From NCBI GenBank assembly GCA_032173965.1, contig CM063285.1, positions 24,649,660-24,713,659 of the forward strand: a stretch of 64,000 nucleotides of DNA, in the 5' to 3' direction. How positions within the stretch are numbered: the stretch's first letter is position 1; each line of letters begins with the position of its first letter. This document shows, in pieces, positions 38,101-50,675 of the stretch. Both the position numbers and the translations under genes were made by a program. The stretch comes from Sitta carolinensis. Its lineage: Eukaryota; Chordata; Aves; Passeriformes; Sittidae. Under the pieces are notes generated by a model, which ran no database searches, was not told the origin of the DNA, and worked only from the letters and a program-made list of their open reading frames with translations.

Positions 38101-38949
38101 ATTATGTGCTGGCTGCTTGGTGCAATAAGCACAGTGTAACAGAAATTTGTGGAATTTTAAAGACCCGAGATAACTCGATTTATCTCTCAATTTCCAATTG
38201 TGTGCATACAAATTTGAATTCAATAAATGTATGAAAGGAATATTCCCTACTCTTAGGTTTGCATATCCAGTATAAGGATGTTCAGACATCTGCTATCTCT
38301 CTATCGTGCTTAAGTAAAAGCCATTAATGCAGATCATAAGCCAAAGTTTCTTGGGGCCTTTAAATGGTATCATCAGAACAGATGAAGATGAAACAATTCT
38401 TTAAGGATCAAGTGGGGCAGTAAGCTTTGTTTTCAATATTTGAAATAAGTGAAAAAGAGAATTGTAATAAAATTATTTCAGTAGAAATTTTTTAGGTAGT
38501 CATTACTGACCATTCATTTTCTCTCAATAGGTTTTACTCAGACTCAAAATAAATCAATCATATCTTGATTTAAATAATACTTCTTACATGGAAATGAAAT
38601 TTCTCATCAGTGGTACACTTTCCATAGATACCACAATGTTTTTTTATTAAATTTATTCTAAAAAACACTGCAGTTTATGTCCTTTGAAATAGCTGCTAGA
38701 GAGAAGGAAAAACTCTTAGAGAAAAAAGCTACTATAAACCATCAATTTGTGCAGTAGAAGTGAGCCTTGGTTCCCTTATGCAGATACAGTTCTCAGTATT
38801 TTCAAGTATTTCACCTACCTCTTCTTTTAGATAGACTTGAATACAGAATTTGCTTTTCGATATGTTTCAGATGAGGCATGGAAACACTCTACCTCCTCCA
38901 TCCCTTGCAGACAAAGGGAAGTTGGAACCAGCATAAAGCTGTTTAGTAA
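35161..38949. other. Unique sequence, no gene seen
   Basis: The longest open frame of the window (37746-38234, plus strand, about 160 codons) lies here. It includes a segment 37867-37970 bounded by GGCTTCAG and a donor CAG/GTGAGC, but the peptide is unrecognised and a frame this long is expected by chance in 64 kb. A (GT)n run of about 14 bases is at 36330-36343. The stretch 36890-37085 (GGGCTGTTAATTACC, CAGCTGGCAG twice) is somewhat GC-richer and could be regulatory. Confidence 0.35.
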
Positions 38950-39135
38950 ATCACAGAATCACAGATCCACCAGGTTGGAAGCGACATTCAAGATCATCAA
39001 GATCAGCCATGCCCTAACACCTCAACTAGACCATGGCACTGAGTGCCACAACCAGTCTTTTTTTAAATACATCCAGGGATGGTGACTCCTCCACCTCCCC
39101 AGACAAAGCATGCCAGTACTTTACTTAAAGAGGAA
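38950..39135 (-). mobile_element. CR1 LINE 3' end, minus strand
   Basis: The CR1 terminus ATCACAGAATCACAG is at the left. It is followed by CACCAGGTTGGAAGCGACAT, AAGATCATCAAGATCAGCC, a CCTAACACCTCAACTAGACC block, and ACATCCAGGGATGGTGACTC before CCTCCACCTCCCCAG. The right edge fades near 39120-39150. It differs in subfamily from the copy at 18936 (different 3' UTR wording) and is 5'-truncated and non-coding. Confidence 0.92.
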
Positions 39136-40876
39136 GATATTTATCAACTTAAACAAAATTAACAATAGCAGCCCAAGTACCACCCATCTGGTCTGCTGAC
39201 ACCCAAAAAGCCTAAGCCTTCCAGACCAGAGGTGCCCACATAATTTTCAGAAAGGAAACATCTGGGAATGGCTTTTATATCACTATGGAATATTCAATTT
39301 AATTCCTATACTTCCAATTTTTGTTTTCCTGACAGTTATTTCAAACTACAAGCTTACTCTCACAATATCCATTTAGAGCAACTGGCTGAGGTAGGATGTA
39401 CCAAATTGTGGTTTTTGACTACAATGGAACTTCCCAGTATTTACACCAGTAGAAAGAGAAGCAAAGTTTAACCCAGTGACTTCATACAGGCATAACACTG
39501 GGAGGATTCCTAAAATGTGTATATATTCTGAAATTTGAAATTTAATGTAAAAAAAAAAAAAGTAAGTTTAAAACAGTTTTTTTTTAAGATTTATGCATAT
39601 GAAATATTTCTCCTAAATTCTCTTTACATTATTATTGAAGAATGCTTCGAAAACAATGCACAGAAATGAAACCAATTGCCAATGTAAAGAAAGCCTGCCT
39701 TCAACACTGGCAGAGCTAAAGAAACATCCATTTCTTTGCATTCTCCTCTCTTAAGTAGTGGCATACCTTTTAACGGTTCCCATTCCTGCAGGCAATTCCC
39801 CTCTCGTGGTTAACTGCTTCACTGCTGGCCCAGCAGTCACATCTGCCCTGTGCTGCCATATCACATTGGTGCTCCCTTGAAGCTGGGGAATTGCCAGCAA
39901 GAGGTACCTGGTATCTATCACCAGCAGTCAAGCTATCAGACTGACTGGAGCAAAGCCATTTTAAAGTTATATTACAAAAATTTTCTATGGTTTTCACAGA
40001 TCTGAAACACCCTCACAGTACTGCATTTTTTTTCCCTCATTTAAATAGACCGATATTTTATTTAGCAGTAAGAAGAAAAAATATAAAAATGTCAGCATGA
40101 CTCTTCTTGTTATATTTGAAAATATTGTTTAAAATATTTTCTAGAAATTATATTTTTCAGCAAGTCTATTGTCTTCTATCCCTTTTATTTGTAATAATCA
40201 TTTAAATATAATTTCCTTTGCCTAGAGATTTTTGTATTCCCTATCCTTCCCAAAGTATATTTGATTTGATTTCTGCTAGAATGTTTACATGAGAAAACCT
40301 ATATTGTTACTTAGGCTGTTTAATTGGAAAAATTCAGAGTATTTTATAATTCTTTTTCTCTTTTTCCTAAAATAACCAGTTATCATGGTCTATTTCATAG
40401 ATACAGAGCTGAGTTTTTAAGTTGTCCTGATATTTGAGCCTTTTCAACTGCTTAAAATGTCAAGTTTCCCATTTTCATTCACATAATACATTTTTCTTTG
40501 TGGGTTGTTTTTCTTACTGATGGCACACCCTCCTCCCCCATCCCCTCTTTTAGCCCAGAGTTCTTGTCAGGTGTACCTTTGAATAGACGTTATACATTTG
40601 CTATATCCCTGTTTCACACTGACCACTGCATAGAGCTAGTTTTCTGCCTGTGAGTGATCTTGCCTAACTCAATTGCTCTGCCCTGCTAGTGCTGAGAGTG
40701 CAGGAAGCCCAAGTGACCTTGGGCGCTCTGTGTCTGAAGCTCAACATAATCTGAGTGCCAGCCCTGCAGTGTGAATGAGCCTGCTGCTCTGATGATCCTG
40801 CCTGACAAAGACATAAAATTCTATGCTTGTGGTTGGAGGAGATGTGGCCTGCAGGAGAGGGATACTTTATATTGCC
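39136..40876. other. AT-rich unique sequence, no gene seen
   Basis: Nothing recognised apart from a 12-base A run near 39549. The segment around 39770-39970 is GC-richer than its surroundings but has no identifiable content. Confidence 0.4.
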
Positions 40877-40898
40877 TTTTTTTTTTTTTTTTTTTTTT
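40877..40898 (+). repeat. Poly-T tract (22 T)
   Basis: Run of 22 T. No attached retrotransposon body is recognised on the minus strand. Confidence 0.93.
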
Positions 40899-43800
40899 AA
40901 TGAGATTTCCAGTACCATAGAGCAGAGGGAAATGAAGGAGGGAGAAGTTCAGGAGGAAGAGGCATTGCTCAGGCTTTCTTTGATCTGCTCCAGTTGAGGC
41001 TTTTCTGACCCAGACAGATAGATCAAAGAAAGAAGCCAGAATACAGAGCACTTGAGACATTTCATGACTGTAGAAAATACTGCACCAAAAGTGCTTCTTT
41101 TCTAGTTTGAAAATATGCTTGCCTTACATATAAACTGTTGTGGCACTTATTACTAAAACCAGATGATCACAAACTATGGATTATTTTATACACCTCTGTC
41201 AGGAAAACATTAGCTATATAGTGCCTCAGATAAAAATGCCTGTGACTGGTACATGAAGACTGCAATAAAACTAACAGAAACAAATGATAACAAGTAGCAC
41301 ATCCATTTTATTTCTTAATATGTCTTTGCTTAAAGAGATTCCAATTTCAAATGTTTAGTAATGCAATGATTGGTAGAAGACTTTCTTTGAACATTGGTAA
41401 ACCTTAACTCTCAATAATTTAGTGAGAGTCAGCAAACAACTTCTGTATTACTGCCTCCAATATGTGGTACTGAGTGGCCTTTACTTTACTTTAGAGTAGA
41501 GAGATATCACCGAATAAGGACTAAATCCTGTTTTCAGTATGAGCTATATGCTGCGTGCTTTATAGCCATAATTAGACCACATTCTGCCCCAAAGATGCCT
41601 CTAAGAAGGGCTGATCCTTGTGGTTAACTTCCCGTGCTGTGAGCAGTCACACTGATTGGTCTCCGCTGACTCTTCACAGGCCTTGTTGGGATTTCTCACA
41701 GTGCTTGCCCATCAAGTGCAAGCCTTCGGCACCAACCCCAGCAACAACCCCTTTTGCTGAAAAGTCAGAATAGCCTTTTTTATATGGTTTTCTGGCTTTT
41801 TTTCTTTGCTGGAGCTGATGGAAAGCAGCAGAGAGGCTCAGTGCGGGTTCCTTCTCTGAGACAGAGAGAAGGGTGCCATCTACTGAGGCACTCACATCCC
41901 CTACTGCATCCCACAGACTTCACTTCTCTCAGCCATGTGCCAAAGTCGAAAGCTCATAAGACCAAAGCAAATCCATGAATTTGATGAAACTCATTAAAAG
42001 ACATTTCTGGAAGAGCTGCATTTGTTCAAATTACTATGTTATTCCATTTGCTGTGTCCTAAGTGAGAGTGAGCAGCTTTATGATGAATGATGCAAAAGAT
42101 GATTTTGGCATGTGTATTTTAAAATTACAAAATTCATCATGAAAACCAACTATTTAAACTGTTAGAGGATGGGCTAAATGGAATTATTATTGTGCAGTCA
42201 TTTTAGTTTTTAACTCTGAATTTAAACTGTGTATTTTTATGGAATTGGAGTTTTTATTAAGCCTTTGTTAAAATCTACTTCATGCTGATAGTTATATAAC
42301 CATTATCATTTTATGGCATGTGTGGGACTTCAAAACCATTATCTGAAAATAGATTACAGAATTATTTCTGCTAATACTTTTATCTGATACTACAAAATCC
42401 ATCCCTGTGATATTTCATGTAGCAATGGTCACACATAAACAGCATATTTTTCTCTTGCAGGATCATTTTTGAAAATTGGCTTCTAGTATTTCGGTCAGCA
42501 TGTTTGTTTCAAAAGCCAGATCTGTATTTTGCAGACCAGACTAGTTTCATTATCTGTTGGTATCTGTCTTCTTTAATGAGAAAAGGGCACTAAAGACACA
42601 GGAGAGACAGAGCAAATACCTTCATATGTGACTGTGAGTAAATCACCGTCTGTGTGTAAGCCCAACACATGCTTTCTGTTCATAATCCACAGGGGAGTGT
42701 ACTAATCATGCATTTTTACTGCAGGTCTATGTATCCAAACATTTGACCAGGTAAAATTATTGGAGATGTCAGGGAAAAAGATATATTTGCTGTTCTTACT
42801 TCCACCTCATCTTAGAATATAAACCCCTGTAAATGAAAGCTAACCTTGGCAAATCATGTAGAAAAAGTCAAAATCAAGTTGTCAAAGCAATAAACAGTCC
42901 GATACAGCTGACAGGTCTCTTTGTTACAAAATAATACACACGTCAGCTGTAAAAAAGATAGGCTGAGACCTAATGTACTGGTTTTGAAACAAGAGTGAAA
43001 CTTTCCTGTTCTTGGGAACCTGTACGACTGAGCCATGATAAAGTACAAAAGCAATTTTTTTGGTTTTTTTCCCTCTAAACATTTTTCATCAGTCTACCTT
43101 GATTTAAGAATTTATTGCAGTCTGATGGTGAAAGCACAGAGGAGCACTGGCAATTATTTGTACAGCATTGGGAGATTAAAACAATTTTATCAGTGAATGA
43201 CAATTGTGATTGAAATTGCCTCATGCTAGTGCTGTTTATACCTTTTTCATTCTTACCACCAGATTATTAAATAAATGTAGATTTTCAAGTGCAGTTGTAA
43301 ATGCCATGAGTGTTTGGTATCAAGAAGGATTTATGGTATATCAAATTGTTCTCCTATATTTTTGGATAGATTTTACAATCAACAGGTTAACTTAAACAAG
43401 AGCTGTCAACAATTTCTGAAAGTTAGTTATAAACAACAGTCAAATCCAGGCATACAGGAAGGTACTGAGAAGTTTGCATAACACTGTTACCATGCCGACA
43501 GTCTTACTCCTCCCACTTTCTACTTACTGGTAGGATTCTATTTTCAAGATAGATAAATGTCAAACCAGGTATATGAGTTATACTAATTTAAGCTTCTAAA
43601 TAAAACAAAGCACGACATCTGTTATCCAAAGGCCACACACTTGTAAAAGTACTTTTCTTTTTAAGTTTTTGATCTTTCTAGAGTATTGTCATTTCTTTAA
43701 TGCAGCTGGACAAGGTTCAAAACATTGAAAGCCAAGTTTATATTATGGACAGATTATCCAATTTAATTTAGAAGCAGTATAGCTTAATTGTTTCTTGGTA

Positions 43801-45576
43801 TTTGATATCATTACTTATGATTTTGCCATAGGTGATTGATAACTGCATCAGGAAAAAGCACTGAGGAAATAGGAGTTGAGCATAGCTGTTAAAAATTTAG
43901 GTGGGTGTTTTTAATTTTTCATGCTTACTTTTCTATTACTGTAATTTACAGAGTTTCTGAGTTCATGGAAATGCTGTTGTGACAGTCACTGGAGAGATAT
44001 ACAACAAAAGGCGGTACCAGTTCAATGCACCTTGTAGTAATTTATTGCCTTTTTTAAATTTTTATTTCTTTAATGCTCTCTTCCCCCCAGCTGTGAAGAA
44101 TCATCACAGATATAACTGAGTCTATCTAGTCTACTTCAAAAAAAAGATGCCAGGATGCAATAGTCTGACCACGACCAAATTATATTTTTGCTAAGTTGCT
44201 ATAAATCTCTTGATAAGCAGAAAATAATTAAGAAAATATTGCCTTCGAATTTCCTAGATAAATGTGAGCAATATGCATGTGATCTTTGAAACCTATTGCA
44301 TGCATGGGATGCTATGAATCATGGACTCCAGTATTTTAACTCCAGCTTTTATATTCAGTCATTGTTTGGTTTCAATACAGAGTTGAGGCACTCCTTACTT
44401 TAGTTTGTGTTTATTTTAGAAAAGGGAGAGATGGCAAGAGTATACTTACCCACTTCCCCTTTTAAGGGATGATCAGTTAAAGCTTCTATAACACTTTAAA
44501 GATAGGCATTCCAGAACTTAAATATGATTAGACATTTATACAGATAATAAAACATTCATACTTACCTAGGATAAGATAGAAGGGATTTAAAATACTCAAG
44601 CTTCCTGACATAACTAGCTGCTTGAGATTAAAAAGGGAAACTTTTTTCCTGCAGGCAAATTATTACTTAGTTGTTGTTGTGGGGTAGTTTGCATGTTACT
44701 TTGAAGTATCACAGTGCGTTGGCTGGAACAAGATACTAGTTTAAACAAACTACTGGCCTCAACAAGGATGGCTGGTCTTATTCTGGTGTGTTTCTAGACA
44801 CATCTTCACTGCCTAGTGAAGATGAACCCTTTATCTTCTGCATGCATCTTACTGATGCACAACACATCTGTCGATGGCTACATCACATGGCTAAGGCATG
44901 TCCTGCCCTGCCAAGCCTGTAGATGTTTCAGATTTTTGTATTTTTTGGTGAAATTTAAAAGATTGTGGTTCTGATTTGGTTCAGTGGACATACTTCTAAT
45001 AAGAAAAGCCTTACTAGCTAAAAACTCTCAAAGTAAGCCAAGTTGCTTTGACAGAATTAATAAGTAATTAAACAACCAATTCTGGTGACAGCCTTGGGTT
45101 GGGGTCATCCCCACCAACAGAATAATATATATGGACTTACTGAGAAATAAGAACATTTCTCCTTTAGAAAATGCTACTTATAGCACTCTGTATTTTCAAG
45201 TATTGATTATTTTAAAAAATATTGCATCTTTTTGGCAGCAGTTTACATTTTTAAATATACAAGTACATTCAGTGCATGTGCGGTTTGTGTGCATGTGTTT
45301 GGGCAATAACTAGCTTAAATTTACACATGATTAATTCTTTTAAACTCACTTATCAGACAGCATGTCGCATTTAATTTTTATTCAGTTCATATCTTCTGTT
45401 TTATTGCCTCGTTATATTCTTCAAATTCACTGTGTATTTCTCTCTCAACCCTTTTTTTCCCTTTTGTTGTATACTTTTTATGTATAAGTACACACATACA
45501 GAGAGAGGAAAATAATTGCTCTGGGGAAATCTTGAAACCTTTTTCCTTTCCTCAATAGCAACAAGGGATTTACTTT
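40899..45576. other. AT-rich unique sequence, no gene seen
   Basis: About 4.7 kb without a recognised repeat, RNA gene or protein-like open frame. Confidence 0.45.
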
Positions 45577-45700
45577 TATAAATAGGGAGTCAGGGGCCAG
45601 CAGACAGAACGCTAACACACAACATCAGTGAAGTTACACAGATAAATTTTTCAGTTCTTTTATCTAGTAAACATCCTAATGATCAACATCAAAGGCTGAA
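45577..45700 (+). promoter_or_regulatory. Weak candidate core promoter and short first exon
   Basis: A TATAAATAG box (45577-45585) matches the consensus well, with a CTCAATAG string upstream. A start site would be expected near 45607. The first strong donor downstream is GAA/GTAAGA (GT at 45701), which would give a first exon of about 90 bases. TATA-like strings are common in AT-rich DNA, so this is weak. It gains a little interest from the CpG-enriched stretch 500 bases downstream. Confidence 0.12.
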
Positions 45701-46189
45701 GTAAGAAGCCGTTCTCTTTTGTGCCAGATTGAGAAATAGTGGGCTCTTTTACATCTCATTTGGGAGATATGAGGAGCCTTTGAATGGATCATTGCTTTTT
45801 ATGGGTAGTAATGAGGTGAGAAGTATTCTAGTGTGTGGCACAGGCCTTCATTAAAAGCGTGAAACAGAATGGCTTATGGTTAAAAGGAGTAATTTGTTCT
45901 AACATACTTGCTAAATTGTGCTGTAATCATGCCAGGTCACTGGACTATATTTTCCATAGGATTTCCGAATGTATTTGTACGTAGTTATTCTGTCTATACA
46001 GAGTTGAGGGATTTTTCCAATGACTAGTGCTAACTAGCTGACAACACTCATTCCTTTACTGGAAACTTCTCTAAATGCTATGTTTTAAGAGGTGTGGAAG
46101 AGCCCAGATTCTTTTGGTCAATTTCCTCAAAAAATTAAGAACCAGAGCAACAACATAAAATAAATGCAACAGATCCAAAGGTCTTACGA

Positions 46190-46860
46190 CAAAAAACCAG
46201 GGAGCCATCCCGGACTCTTCACCTTCGGTGTGAGAGGGTTCTATCAGAGTAGTCCGTACAAACCCAAGCTGCTGCACACTGCTGTCTCTTAAGCAGCAGG
46301 TTTGAGCAGCCTGGTTTCCCGAAGAGCTGCTTGGCCACTTCTCACATCGCAGTCGACCGACATCCGTCACTTTGGGAAGTCAGCCACTGGTATTGAGCTG
46401 CTGCTGAGAAACACTCTGGTAATTATGCAGGAGCACAGATACCACAATGCGCAAATGCTTTTCCAAGTTCTCGTTCCTGTCGTGACTTGAGAAGACAGGA
46501 AATTTCTACCTGGAGTACTAATTTCTGCCCAGGTAATTTTTTCAGAGGACAGAAGGATATAACCCCTGGGAACTACGCTCCTGAACTGTGGACTGTAATT
46601 CATTTCACTGGTAAAGGACAATTGGAGGGGTTTTTTTAGCAAAACAGGTAGCGTCCTTTAGGCATTAAACCGATACAGTCTGCTGAGGATTGTGCATCCA
46701 GCTGGAGGCAGGTTATGGAAGAGAATGGAGACTACAGCCTTCCCCTGCTCCGGTCATCACACCGCACCATTCCCCTGCTCTCTCCATCGTCCCAGCACCC
46801 ACGGAGAAACCAGCTTTAATCAGTGCCACGCAAAAAATGACAGTTCTGAGTTTTGGTGTA
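46190..46860. promoter_or_regulatory. CpG-enriched segment, possible promoter, first exon or young repeat
   Basis: I count about 21 CpGs in some 670 bases at roughly 48-50% GC, including the cluster TCGCAGTCGACCGACATCCG (46347-46366). Most of the window has under one CpG per 100 bases. Such retention fits an unmethylated promoter, a recently inserted repeat, or a coding exon. On the minus strand an ATG at 46208 lies in a good start context (GGGATGGC) and opens a 46-codon frame ending at 46071 with a hydrophobic stretch. I do not recognise its product. No CR1, LTR or SINE signature is visible in the segment. Confidence 0.3.
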
Positions 46861-46974
46861 ACGTAGAAGTAACAGCTGACCAGAGGATTTTTCTACTAAG
46901 CTCCTTTAGAAGGAAGTGCTTAGGTACTAAAATAAAACCCACAGAAATTATCCGGTTCTGTTTGTGTATTTTAT

Positions 46975-47010
46975 AACAAACAAACAAACAAACAAACTTA
47001 CAAACAAAAC
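46975..47010 (+). repeat. (AAAC)n microsatellite
   Basis: About five and a half AAAC units (46975-46997) followed by an interrupted continuation TTACAAACAAAAC. Confidence 0.9.
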
Positions 47011-47040
47011 CTCCGGGGAAAATTCAATGTGTCATTTTGC

Positions 47041-47052
47041 TTTTTTTTTTTT
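47041..47052 (+). repeat. Poly-T tract (12 T)
   Basis: Homopolymer run with no attached element recognised. Confidence 0.85.
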
Positions 47053-47818
47053 CTGTCCCAGTTTCGGACAAATCTCAGTACCTAGAGATAATAAAAATCC
47101 TACGAATGTATTTTCATTAACTCAAGCCAAGCTTTTGTTTTGAATGCACATTGAAGAAAATTTATGAGATTTTAGCTTTTTGCTTTGAGTCAGGCAAGGA
47201 AGGTGTTTGAAATTTCAAAACAATCTCCTTCCTAGCTTTGAACTGAGGGGAAGGGACAGGACTGTGCCTGAATGTGTGTGTGCATGTGTGTTTGGCAGCA
47301 ATTAAAATATGAGAGCAGTGCTTAGAGCCATATGCTTCCTCAGAAACTGATAAAAGCTGCATGTGTATATAACTGATGGAGAACTTGCCCCGTAATGTTA
47401 AGACAGCTAAGTACAGTTGTTCTTAAATCAGCTTACTATTTCTTTCTGTACAAGTCAAGAAAAGCTAGTCCACTTTAACCTATTCATATGAATGAAAACA
47501 TAAAGAAGTTTTGTGACGAATACATGAAATCATGTCCTATAACAATTTGTCTTCTGAGCATCAGACATTTAGAAACCTGAGAAAAGATGAATTATTTTCT
47601 CAACATATTTTCTAGCCATATTATGAAACATAGAAGGCATCACTGTTTAATATTCATCAGTTAGTGCTGGGGTCATTTCTCATAATCCTATTCACAACAT
47701 TTTGTTTAAAAATGTTGGTGACAATGATTTAAACTGTTTATTTTAATGATGTAAAAAAATAGAATAAAGCAGAAGTACAGTCTGCTTTAGTTAAACAGCC
47801 ACTCCTGTGAAAGTGATG
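47053..47818. other. Unique sequence, no gene seen
   Basis: Nothing recognised. A short TGTGTGTGCATGTGTGT patch is at about 47275-47291. Confidence 0.4.
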
Positions 47819-47914
47819 TATATATATGATTGTGTGTATGTGTACATGCAAGTATAGTGTGTATATACATTATTATATATGTGTGTATATTATTATATAA
47901 TGTATATACATTAC
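47819..47914 (+). repeat. TA/TG-rich repeat with internal inverted repeat
   Basis: Alternating purine-pyrimidine sequence built from TATATA, TGTGTG and TACATTA units. GTATATACATTAT (47861-47873) and ATAATGTATATAC (47897-47909) are exact reverse complements with a 23-base loop, so the tract could extrude a cruciform. Confidence 0.85.
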
Positions 47915-50657
47915 ACTGTTTGAACAAACAACAAAATACAGTCTTAGATTTTCCTATATGTTACATTGTTTTTCTTAGCTTTTTCAGGCACAGAGATTAA
48001 ATGTCAAGAAAAAGATTGGGTAGTATGTCAATAGACATCTGGAAATTGTAAGAGTTCAGGCAGTGACTTTATTTTCTCCTTGACTACAAGTGAGGAAACT
48101 CATCTGGTTTCTTACAGCAATGATGTGAGCTCAGGTTGTTGTGGAAGTTTTTAAAGGATGCCTCAGACAAATGTCAGCTACTTGTTTATTGGGAAGGTCT
48201 GAATGTTCTGACGTTGAAAGATCTTTATGCCAGACTGATCATGAACAAGTGCATTCACACATGCTAAAGTCAGGGTATCAATAAAAGTTGTCAACTGTCT
48301 TGTGTTGTGAATCTCGTTTTAACCTATATTTTGTCACTGATGGCTTCTCTATGGCTTTAAATAGTGTTTAAAATTAGATCTCTGTTTTATACTGACATCT
48401 TAGAATTTAGGTCTGCAAAGACAGCACTGGCCACCTTGAAAACACCACAAAGTTTGTGCTGCAACTACAAATTAAATGCACTTAAAACCAAAACTGACTT
48501 GAATATAATGTTACTTGTCTGCCAGTGTTGTCTGATCCTCCCCTTTTTCCAGCTTTATCTCTAGACTGTCTTTGTCATCACTTGTTCAAAGGAGTTTATT
48601 CTGTGAATAATTGCTTAATTGATAACTGCTTTAAAGGAGGAGAAAATTATGATGAGCAAAATGAAAGTGCTTGAGATTATATGGGAAAAAGAAAATGAAA
48701 GCTCCATCAATATAACTACAAGAAGGCAGAATCCTAACCACAGTTTGAAGCCCTTGAATCATGTTTTCTCATAGAAGATATGAAGATCTAGAAAAAGCTG
48801 GTCTCAATCTTCCCTGGACCTCCCAGATAATATTACGATTTTTTTTTGCTACACAGATACAAAGGTTTTTAAGTTTGCAAAGGACTCTCAGATTCTGATA
48901 ACAGGACTGTAAATGCTGCCATTAATGCCTTCTTTACTAGCAATTATTAAAAAGCAGTATGAAAAACATTGTAAAAAGAGTATGTCTTGCCCTGTGCCTC
49001 AGTTTCTCTTTACAGCATGTAAAACAGAAGATTTCTATGGTTAAGCTTCACAAAATTCAAACGGTTTGGTGTTATTCAAATGCTTTATTAAGAGACAGAA
49101 TCTGAAAGGGATATGATTGTGTGTTTAGGCAGTTGTTTTGTGCAATAATGTCACAAATTACTCCAAATGTCTCTTGATTCATCTTGAGTCAAATTATTTT
49201 CAATCATTTGTTAAGATATTTCTTGCTTCATGAAACTTAGCAGTGATGATAAAAAAAACCCCAAAGGCATTATCAGAAGAGAAAAAGTTTTACAGCGAAA
49301 CTTGTCTCTGTGCTGTTTTAGGGAATTGGTCCCATTATCCCTATTTATTCATAAAGCATCACACAGAGGAAGAACATATATGCTTTTCTCAGACAGTTCC
49401 ATTACAACAAAAATCCTGCTGCTTTCCTCCTGTTACATACTCCTGCTCACAGCCCAGAATCAACCTATCATCCAGGAAGAAACTGTAGAAGGTAGGGATA
49501 CATCTTTCTCTCATTCATCAAATTTTATACAGGACTGGATTTCTAAATTGTTACTTTTTTTTGCCCAGTAGAAGTCGTCTAGAAGACAACTAGCCAACTG
49601 CATTTTTTAAGGTGACTGATCACATACTTTAGTTGAAAGTTTTATTTGCCTTCTTCCCATGTCTCCTGCCTTCAGATACAGGGCAAATCTTCAGCTGACA
49701 GACCAGGCTTTATTCAGGCTGCCTGAGGGTACTTTTTTTTTTGTTTTGGACCCCAATGCTGTGACATGACTCCTTCATGCCTTGAGTAAACTTTCACATG
49801 CTACAGAATCTTTGATTTCCTCACCCACCTGCGAAAGGCCTGAGTATGTGCTGAAAAGCTCAGTTTGTCAGTACAACTTTTTACAAACACAAGCAATTTA
49901 GTCGGTTTGGGATGAGAAGCTACAATTGTTTCCCTAGTCCATCATGCAGGTGTGTGGGGCAGATCACACCTAAGGTAGGAGCAGTGCAGATGTGGAGTTA
50001 TACTCACACCATCAGTCCACTGTTGCTGCATGCTGTGCATTTATGAACCTTAATGTCCTGTTGAGATGGCAGGAAGAAAGGATAAGGGAACCACGACCAG
50101 AACGAGCACATCAGTGATTTTAACCATAAAAAGGTTATCTCTATCCCGGTACTAAACTTTTCTTTTTGGAAATTATAAAATCTTGTCTGGCATAAATAAA
50201 TTCCATTCATCCCTTCTGAAAAAGATGAAAGTCTGTCCTGTAAGCAGGATGTTTCTCTATAAAGTTTAGGATTAAATCCAAGCCTGTTGCTGAGCACTCA
50301 GAGGTGCCAGAGGCTAGAGTTGGGCAGAAAATTGACCTGACCACCAATTTGCCTCTCTAGCCTGCCTCGGGGTGAGCTCTCAACTGTCTGAATGGAAGCT
50401 GTGGGTCAGGAAATCTCCCTCAATTGTCTGTGCTTAAAAATACATCTAAAGCAAACAAATCTTGGTGACTTTGTACATAGATAGTGTTGAAATTTCACCA
50501 GTGTGAAATTCCAGTGTTATTCCTCTCATTAGAATCTCTGACAAGAAAAATAAGTCATAGCACTAACTAAAAATATGAAATGGAAATGTAGCTACAAGAA
50601 AAGGAAATAATTCAAAAGGAATAATTTTCCAAAAGCAATTGTTCCATTACCAAATTT
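47915..50657. other. AT-rich unique sequence, no gene seen
   Basis: No recognised repeat, RNA gene or convincing exon. Confidence 0.45.
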
Positions 50658-50675
50658 AAAAAAAAAAAAAAAAAA
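50658..50675 (+). repeat. Poly-A tract (18 A)
   Basis: Run of 18 A. No identifiable retrocopy lies upstream. Confidence 0.9.

Noticed and set aside
37746..38234. Longest open frame of the window, about 160 codons, with a donor-like CAG/GTGAGC inside it
   Set aside because: A frame near this length is about what chance gives in 64 kb of six-frame translation, and the peptide has no recognised domain. The segment 37867-37970 could be a pseudo-exon.
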